Source: Stramenopiles sp. TOSAG23-3 (taxonomy: Eukaryota > Sar). From it: a stretch of DNA of 11,303 nucleotides. The stretch covers positions 4,063 through 15,365 of the forward strand of contig LT642292.1 in the NCBI GenBank assembly GCA_900128585.1. Direction: 5' to 3'. Shown here one piece after another: positions 7,631-11,303 of the stretch; position 1 is the first letter of the stretch, and the number at the start of each line of letters is the position of its first letter. A model generated the notes under the pieces. The model saw only the letters and a program-made list of their open reading frames with translations, had not been told where the DNA came from and did no database searches. The position numbers and the translations under genes are program-made.

Positions 7631-8031
7631 AAGACGCGCCGCCAACCCTTGCAGGCGCATGCTTTTCGCTGTTGGTTCCTGTAATGTTGATTATTCTGGG
7701 AATCAATAAATGGGAAGAGTTTAACCAGCCCAACGTATTGTTTCCATCCACGACATATTTTACACCAAGTTCGAGAAAGGCGTATCCCACGTCATTCAGA
7801 TGTGTCCCGAGGGGGATGGACATTGGTTCGTTTGAAGGGGGTGGTTCTATGGAAGACATCGTTCGGGGTTCTGCCTGCGACGCGATGGACAAATCGTGCA
7901 CCACTGCGTCCGATTGCTGTGACGCGCCAGGTTGGAAATGTGATCCTTTTGGAAAGTGCAAGCGAGGGGGGTACCAAATCAAAGGCTCACTGTTTGGTCC
8001 TTGCAAAATCGATGAAGACAGTGGACTGTGA
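7579..8031 (+). CDS. Membrane-protein gene, segment 2: first transmembrane helix and cystine-knot-like ectodomain
   Basis: Second frame of the 7208-8870 gene, open from 7516 to the stop at 8029-8031. It could start at its own ATG (7579) but more likely continues segment 1. MQERLHHFVEDADFLVV leads into a hydrophobic helix (about residues 24-43, 7648-7707, LAGACFSLLVPVMLIILGI), then a polar ectodomain. Residues 100-127 (7876-7959) show six cysteines spaced C-x6-C-x5-CC-x6-C-x5-C, the spacing of inhibitor-cystine-knot folds. With no signal peptide, a short basic/acidic N-terminus and a second helix near the end of segment 3, the ectodomain would lie outside the cytosol (lumen or cell surface). 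The reading must leave this frame between 8016 and 8031, where it stops and segment 3 is open. Family unknown. Confidence 0.6.
   Translation: MQERLHHFVEDADFLVVKDAPPTLAGACFSLLVPVMLIILGINKWEEFNQPNVLFPSTTYFTPSSRKAYPTSFRCVPRGMDIGSFEGGGSMEDIVRGSACDAMDKSCTTASDCCDAPGWKCDPFGKCKRGGYQIKGSLFGPCKIDEDSGL
7876..7959 (+). other. Cystine-knot-like cysteine module in the ectodomain
   Basis: Six cysteines at C-x6-C-x5-CC-x6-C-x5-C with CDAMDKSC at one end and CDPFGKC at the other. This spacing is the classic inhibitor-cystine-knot framework, which occurs in many unrelated secreted peptides, protease inhibitors and extracellular domains. Spacing alone does not show function; here it sits inside a larger membrane-anchored protein, so it is best read as a small disulfide-stabilised extracellular module. 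Confidence 0.45.
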
Positions 8032-8870
8032 GCGATCGGTGCGCTTCAAAAATATGGGCAGTCGATGGGGAAGTCGTTTCGTGCGCAAATGGAGAACTGC
8101 CTAAGACGGGCAGTGGTAGCATGTTGATGGACGTAGGGGGTGGAAACGATACCATCTGTCTACCTTTGTGTTCCGACGAAGACTCGTCGTTGCTACTGTT
8201 CGGGTACAACAATTTGGCAACAAAATTCATCATCATAAACGAGCTGAGGTGGGCCAACGGCCGAGGCCTGGAAGCCCTAGGACTACCCGAAAAAAATTCC
8301 ACCGTGAGCAAGTTTAGCAGCAAATGCAAGATTCCCTACGACCCAGATGAAGGCAACTGTTTTGGTTGGCCGCACCCCGTTCAATCGGACGAGACCATGG
8401 CGTCTGTCTTTGCTGTGGGAGCGAATGAGCTGTTCCCCGCAGCTACCTCTAGCAAAGTTACTGGGGCCAAGTACGAAATCTCAAGGTTCAACCTGACGTA
8501 TGTTTCACCGACCTGGCCGGGCAAGAAAGTTCTGGTCATGACTGAGGGATTCTCCCAAATTGTTCACTACGGATCTGTTGCATCGTCAATCTCCTACTCG
8601 TCTGAATCGTCGTGGGGAACAGACTTTCCGGAAACGGGCTACTTCATTGAAATTAAGAGCAGTCCAATGCACCATCATTTGGTTTCAATCTACCAAAATC
8701 CTGTCTTGGCAATTTTGGGGGCGATTGGCGGATACTTCTCGCTGCTGATGGCTTTGTTTGGTTATTTTAAGAAGTTTTCGCTGAAGGCAGGTCTGAAATG
8801 GGGCGTGCACTGTTGCCTTACAAAGACAGGGACGCATGTGGGAACTGAGTACAAAGTAAAACGACAATAA
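8028..8870 (+). CDS. Membrane-protein gene, segment 3: rest of ectodomain, second transmembrane helix and basic cytosolic tail
   Basis: Third frame of the same gene, open from 8016 to TAA at 8868-8870. It has no plausible ATG at its beginning: the first possible codon set starts at GTG 8028 (SDRCASKIWAVDG), so it is a continuation, not a gene of its own. It encodes about 220 more ectodomain residues with further cysteines (5, 19, 44, 48, 100, 111) and two N-glycosylation sequons (NST at 90, NLT at 155), then a hydrophobic helix (about 224-247, 8697-8768, NPVLAILGAIGGYFSLLMAL) and a basic tail ending EYKVKRQ. The whole gene would give about 550 residues with both ends cytosolic and a large Cys-rich loop, a topology shared by P2X and DEG/ENaC channels and Erv41/46 cargo receptors. 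No family motif proves any of these. AATAAA (8866-8871) overlaps the stop. Confidence 0.65.
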   Translation: MSDRCASKIWAVDGEVVSCANGELPKTGSGSMLMDVGGGNDTICLPLCSDEDSSLLLFGYNNLATKFIIINELRWANGRGLEALGLPEKNSTVSKFSSKCKIPYDPDEGNCFGWPHPVQSDETMASVFAVGANELFPAATSSKVTGAKYEISRFNLTYVSPTWPGKKVLVMTEGFSQIVHYGSVASSISYSSESSWGTDFPETGYFIEIKSSPMHHHLVSIYQNPVLAILGAIGGYFSLLMALFGYFKKFSLKAGLKWGVHCCLTKTGTHVGTEYKVKRQ

Positions 8871-8880
8871 ATTTTAAAAA

Positions 8881-8948
8881 ACAAGAAAATTGGCTGTTAT
8901 TTTAAGTAATTAAAATTAATGTACTGCGAACTGAAATCTAGATTTAGA
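8881..8948 (+). repeat. Dispersed AT-rich repeat, copy B (full first module)
   Basis: Matches copy A (5259-5326) at 64 of 68 positions without gaps; the last 32 bases (8917-8948) are identical, including palindrome AAATCTAGATTT. Similarity stops abruptly after TTTAGA, and the second module seen in copies A and D is absent here. It starts ten bases after the stop codon of the membrane-protein gene, so it must form part of that gene's 3' untranslated region or overlap its 3' end. Confidence 0.85.
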
Positions 8949-9178
8949 CATTCTAGGTTTGCATTCCATAGGAAAAGAAAAAGGAAAAAAGTACATATAT
9001 TCCTAGACTACCTCGTACATATTGTTCATCAAACCTCTACTGGAATAACTCAAAACCCCGAGAACGTTGTCAATCAATCAAAAAAACCCACACCTATATA
9101 TATTCGTATTCTAACACTATTATATAAATACAATTTATTAGTTACTAAATTCATTCCGTATTGCAATGTAGTAAAAGA

Positions 9179-9301
9179 ACGCCCCGCCATCCGCCACCGC
9201 GGTGCTGTACGGCTGTGATAAAAAAAATTGTGATGACCCACCACCACGGACCACGGCCGGCCCAGGGACCCAGGGACCAGGCAGCAGGGTCTTCTCTGCT
9301 G
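9179..9301 (+). promoter_or_regulatory. GC-rich island with palindrome, tandem repeat and hairpin, possible promoter of the calcyphosin-like gene
   Basis: An abrupt GC-rich patch in an AT-rich spacer, 230-350 bases before ATG 9532. It contains the perfect palindrome CACCGCGGTG (9195-9204), two TGTGAT motifs around an A8 run, CCACGGA followed by CCACGGC (9244-9257), two copies of CCCAGGGA in tandem (9261-9276), and a hairpin with arms CAGCAG/CTGCTG (9282-9287 and 9296-9301, eight-base loop). This density of short symmetric sites suggests protein binding, so a promoter or enhancer is plausible. It is not coding by any recognisable measure. Confidence 0.4.
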
Positions 9302-9531
9302 AGATTTTATTAATATTTGTACATTCTTCTTTCTACACGTACATCGATGTTGGATGTGTTAATTTGATGTATGTAAGTTATATATCTATTGATGATTACA
9401 AACTGAAAGTGAAAAGTAATATCTAGTTCGTGGGAAGGTGGAACCAAAGAAATATACGTTTTAATCGATTTTGTGCAATCCGTCCTGTTTCTTTTGTGTT
9501 GCATAGAGTGAGGAATTAATAACAAATAAAG

Positions 9532-11070
9532 ATGGCTGCACTGTCAGACTTTGAGAAAATGCGCATGGCGCTTATCCAGAACATTGCTTCTGCGTCTACG
9601 CCAGAAAAGGTTGCTGCGCTTTTGGCGAAATTTAATAGTCCAGAAGCCGAGGCTGCTGCCGAGGAAACGAAAGAGAAAGAAGAAGAGCCGCCTGCGCCGA
9701 AAGAATCAGAGTTCGTAGTGAATGCTAGAAAGGCGCTTCGCAAGGTAGGCCCTGCAAATTTTTTCAAGTTCGGGCAACTGTTGGCTGGAAGCGATGGTGA
9801 AAACACTGGTACCGTCAGCGTCGAAAGTTTGGAGGGGGCGTTCGCGGGCGTTCTGGGCAGCGCGGGGGATCTATCCGACGAAGTTTTTGATGGTTTAAAG
9901 AACGAGTTTATTGACCCGAGCGGTGGCGGTGGAGTGGCGCATGGCGCTCTTTACGAGGCCCTTTTGGGCGGGGCGCTGGAAGGGTCCCGGAAGAACATGT
10001 CCGACTCTGCGTTTCAGTCGTTTGAGAGGGTTGGTGCCGACCAAAAGTGCATTTCTCTTGCGTCTTTGCTCGAGACATTTTCACCAAAGAACCACCCCGA
10101 CGTAAAAGCGGGTACTGTCACTGCAGATCAGATTGCAGTGGAATTTTGGCAAATGTTTCGCTGCACAGACGGCGAGGGAAGGGTGTCCACGGACGACTGG
10201 GAACGGTACAGTCGCGTCCAAAGCGCTATGCACGACGACGACGAAACGTTCCAACTGTTCCTTCGTAGAGTTTGGAAAATGAGTGGAAACTTTCTGCTGT
10301 ACGATTACATCCAAACGTCGCCGTCAAAACAGCCAACCGTTAGAGAGACGGGCAAGAAAATGATACAACACAGGCACGACGAACTGTACCGTGGCCAGGT
10401 GTCGGTCACGACCCCGGAGAGTGTCGTAGTGAAACACCACGGGAAAAAAGCAGGGAAGCACATGGAATCGCACATGAGTGGTGCCAGCGCCATGTCTACA
10501 GCAGATGAGCCAAAGCGGGGCAAGAAAGCCCATCGGTATGACAATGTTTCGCAGCTTGAAGGGATGACACCTAAGAAAGAAGTGGAGTACCGTCGCAGCA
10601 AAAAGATAAGCGAACGTTCGCCAATCGACACCCTTTCTGGCTCTGGGGTGGATCCAGGGCAACTTTCAGTAAAACCTAGTCTGCGTCTGATAGAAAAACA
10701 AGATCATTTTCACTCCGATACCGTCGGGGTTGCCCATACAAAGGACCCTGTGCGAGGGCTGAAGCACAACGACGAAATCCATGCTGATCATTTTGAAAAC
10801 GGTATTGCGCAGGACGAACAACCTTCCCCCCGTGGCTTAAAGCGCATTGTTGTCGAAGGTCATATGGAAAATACTGGAGTATCCTCAGCAAAGTTAGAAA
10901 CCCTCCGGGAGCGCACGAGTAAAAGCATTGTCAGTCATGATCCCTACTATTGGAACGAAAAACAATCTGTGAAAAACAGACATTCGAAAGATGAAGAACC
11001 GAAATACCGTGGTAAGTCGATTAGAAAAGGTGTTACTCCCGGCGGGAACAGCCAAATTGTATTCGGGTGA
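9532..11070 (+). CDS. Calcyphosin-like EF-hand protein with basic repetitive C-terminal tail
   Basis: 512 residues. After an Ala/Glu-rich N-terminus (1-60), residues about 62-250 form the four-EF-hand calcyphosin fold. The strongest match is the second pair: FERVGAD (164-170), the calcyphosin-type NHPDVKAG (187-194), then TDGEGRVSTDDWERY (212-226) and DDETFQLFLRRVW (236-248). All four loops lack most acidic calcium ligands: position 1 is D88, D128, V167 and C211, and the twelfth position is never Glu. Calcium binding is therefore probably weak or lost. Residues 260-512 are a hydrophilic, basic tail with degenerate repeats and the end TPGGNSQIVFG; animal calcyphosins are about 190-210 residues and lack it. 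Calcyphosin-like proteins occur in cilia/flagella of many protists, so an axonemal or microtubule role is a fair inference. The ATG context is good (A at -3, G at +4). One frame, no intron seen. Confidence 0.85.
   Translation: MAALSDFEKMRMALIQNIASASTPEKVAALLAKFNSPEAEAAAEETKEKEEEPPAPKESEFVVNARKALRKVGPANFFKFGQLLAGSDGENTGTVSVESLEGAFAGVLGSAGDLSDEVFDGLKNEFIDPSGGGGVAHGALYEALLGGALEGSRKNMSDSAFQSFERVGADQKCISLASLLETFSPKNHPDVKAGTVTADQIAVEFWQMFRCTDGEGRVSTDDWERYSRVQSAMHDDDETFQLFLRRVWKMSGNFLLYDYIQTSPSKQPTVRETGKKMIQHRHDELYRGQVSVTTPESVVVKHHGKKAGKHMESHMSGASAMSTADEPKRGKKAHRYDNVSQLEGMTPKKEVEYRRSKKISERSPIDTLSGSGVDPGQLSVKPSLRLIEKQDHFHSDTVGVAHTKDPVRGLKHNDEIHADHFENGIAQDEQPSPRGLKRIVVEGHMENTGVSSAKLETLRERTSKSIVSHDPYYWNEKQSVKNRHSKDEEPKYRGKSIRKGVTPGGNSQIVFG
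10663..10893 (+). repeat. Degenerate protein repeats in the calcyphosin-like tail
   Basis: Residues about 378-454 can be laid out as three diverged units of 25-28 residues, with shared elements Pro-x-Arg-Gly-Leu-Lys, a central Asp/Gly-His-Phe/Met-(Glu-Asn), and a Gly-Val/Ile-Ala/Ser end: PSLRLIEKQDHFHSDTVGV, PVRGLKHNDEIHADHFENG and PSPRGLKRIVVEGHMENTGV. An earlier HMESHMSGAS (310-319) is a possible fourth remnant. The similarity is visible by eye at protein level only. Confidence 0.45.
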
Positions 11071-11120
11071 TGAAACGTGGCGCTCTTTCATTAATGGAAG
11101 TGTACTCCATAATTAAATTA

Positions 11121-11145
11121 AAAACAAAAAACTGGAAGTTAATTC
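11121..11145 (+). repeat. Dispersed repeat, diverged core copy E
   Basis: AAAACAAAAAACTGGAAGTT followed by AATTC resembles the core AAAACAAAAAAATTGGCTGTTATT at 11180 with several substitutions. It lies 50 bases after the calcyphosin-like stop, in the same orientation. In such AT-rich DNA the match is suggestive only. Confidence 0.35.
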
Positions 11146-11159
11146 AGCCATGTCATATT

Positions 11160-11181
11160 AATAAAATATTATTCTAATAAA
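11160..11181 (+). terminator. Candidate polyadenylation signals of the calcyphosin-like gene
   Basis: Two AATAAA hexamers, at 11160-11165 and 11176-11181, about 90-110 bases after the stop at 11070 and just before repeat core C. The position suits a short 3' untranslated region, but AT-rich spacers produce this hexamer often. Confidence 0.35.
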
Positions 11182-11219
11182 AACAAAAAAATTGGCTGTT
11201 ATTAAAGTATAATATTAAG
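11180..11219 (+). repeat. Dispersed repeat, core copy C (shortened)
   Basis: AAAACAAAAAAATTGGCTGTTATT followed by AAAG and then AATATTAAG, a segment also found downstream of the first module in element A (about 5335-5343). The TACTGCGAACTG palindrome block is missing. Same orientation as copies A, B and D; copy D begins about ten bases later, so C and D are nearly in tandem. Confidence 0.7.
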
Positions 11220-11228
11220 ACAAGAAAA

Positions 11229-11303
11229 ACAAGAAAAATTGGCTGTTATTTTTTATAGTAATTAAAATTAAAGAAAAAAAGAAGGTGTCAGTTCAAGAAC
11301 AAT
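11229..11303 (+). repeat. Dispersed repeat, copy D (core plus second module, internally deleted, cut by window end)
   Basis: Core ACAAGAAAAATTGGCTGTTATT (11229-11250), then TAATTAAAATTAA as in copy B, then directly the A-rich run and the 22-base second module (11281-11302), identical to 5428-5449. The 32-base palindrome block and the roughly 100-base linker of element A are absent. The element may continue past the window. Confidence 0.75.

Larger units (their letters stand above)
8871..9531. other. Spacer between the membrane-protein and calcyphosin-like genes
   Basis: No convincing gene in 661 bases. It opens with repeat copy B (8881-8948), only ten bases past the stop. AT-rich sequence follows (8949-9178) with a broken inverted pair TCTAGG (8950-8955) and CCTAGA (9002-9007). 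A sharp GC-rich island lies at about 9179-9301, then AT-rich leader-like sequence up to ATG 9532. Short open frames here are interrupted, lack family features and overlap the repeat. Confidence 0.6.

Noticed and set aside
8016-8031. Programmed -1 frameshift with a slippery heptamer
   Set aside because: No X-XXY-YYZ heptamer is present in the narrow switch window; a programmed signal is not supported, though frameshifting is not excluded.
8028-8061. Intron with donor GTGAGC at 8028 and acceptor at 8061
   Set aside because: The donor looks good, but removing 34 bases enters a frame that soon stops and does not reach segment 3.
8094-8118. LPKTG sortase-like motif in segment 3 (residues 24-28)
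   Set aside because: It is internal to a eukaryotic ectodomain with no hydrophobic tail directly after it; coincidence.
8919-9426. Short plus-strand open frames after repeat copy B
   Set aside because: They begin within repeat sequence or at a non-ATG codon, cross low-complexity DNA and the GC island, and carry no domain.
1-11303. CRISPR arrays, rRNA genes, transposase or reverse transcriptase genes
   Set aside because: No regularly spaced repeats, rRNA-like sequence or mobile-element proteins were seen in any frame.

Overview
This window looks like nuclear DNA from a unicellular eukaryote, probably a flagellated protist. The genes are a eukaryotic-type fused glutaminase/carbamoyl-phosphate synthetase, a SEC22-type R-SNARE, a two-membrane-span protein with a cysteine-rich ectodomain, and a calcyphosin-like EF-hand protein. 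GC-balanced coding blocks sit in very AT-rich, low-complexity spacers. The genes lie on both strands with separate spacers, so there is no bacterial operon. Three of the four genes read through with no visible intron, including one of 1489 codons. The lineage cannot be fixed from this sequence alone; a stramenopile, haptophyte or similar alga/flagellate would fit.

Layout. 1-670: AT-rich 5' flank with microsatellites. 671-5140 (+): glutamine-dependent carbamoyl-phosphate synthetase (glutaminase + two synthetase halves + MGS-like domain, no DHOase/ATCase). 5141-5714: convergent spacer with a dispersed repeat and an oligo-T-ended second module. 5715-6386 (-): SEC22. 6387-7207: divergent spacer with AT-rich DNA, a hairpin and purine/pyrimidine tracts. 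7208-8870 (+): one apparent membrane-protein gene whose coding sense changes frame twice in the same direction. 8871-9531: spacer that begins with another repeat copy and contains a GC-rich island. 9532-11070 (+): calcyphosin-like protein with a basic, repetitive tail. 11071-11303: a cluster of three repeat copies, the last cut by the window end.

The genes do not form an obvious pathway: nitrogen/pyrimidine metabolism, ER-Golgi fusion, a surface or endomembrane protein, and a probable cytoskeletal or axonemal protein. The most unusual features are (1) a dispersed AT-rich element (core around TTGGCTGTTATT) that follows all three plus-strand genes in the same orientation, two copies matching at 64 of 68 positions; and (2) the twice-shifted membrane-protein gene, which may carry very short introns, real frameshifts, or sequence errors, and which encodes a cystine-knot-like cysteine pattern.
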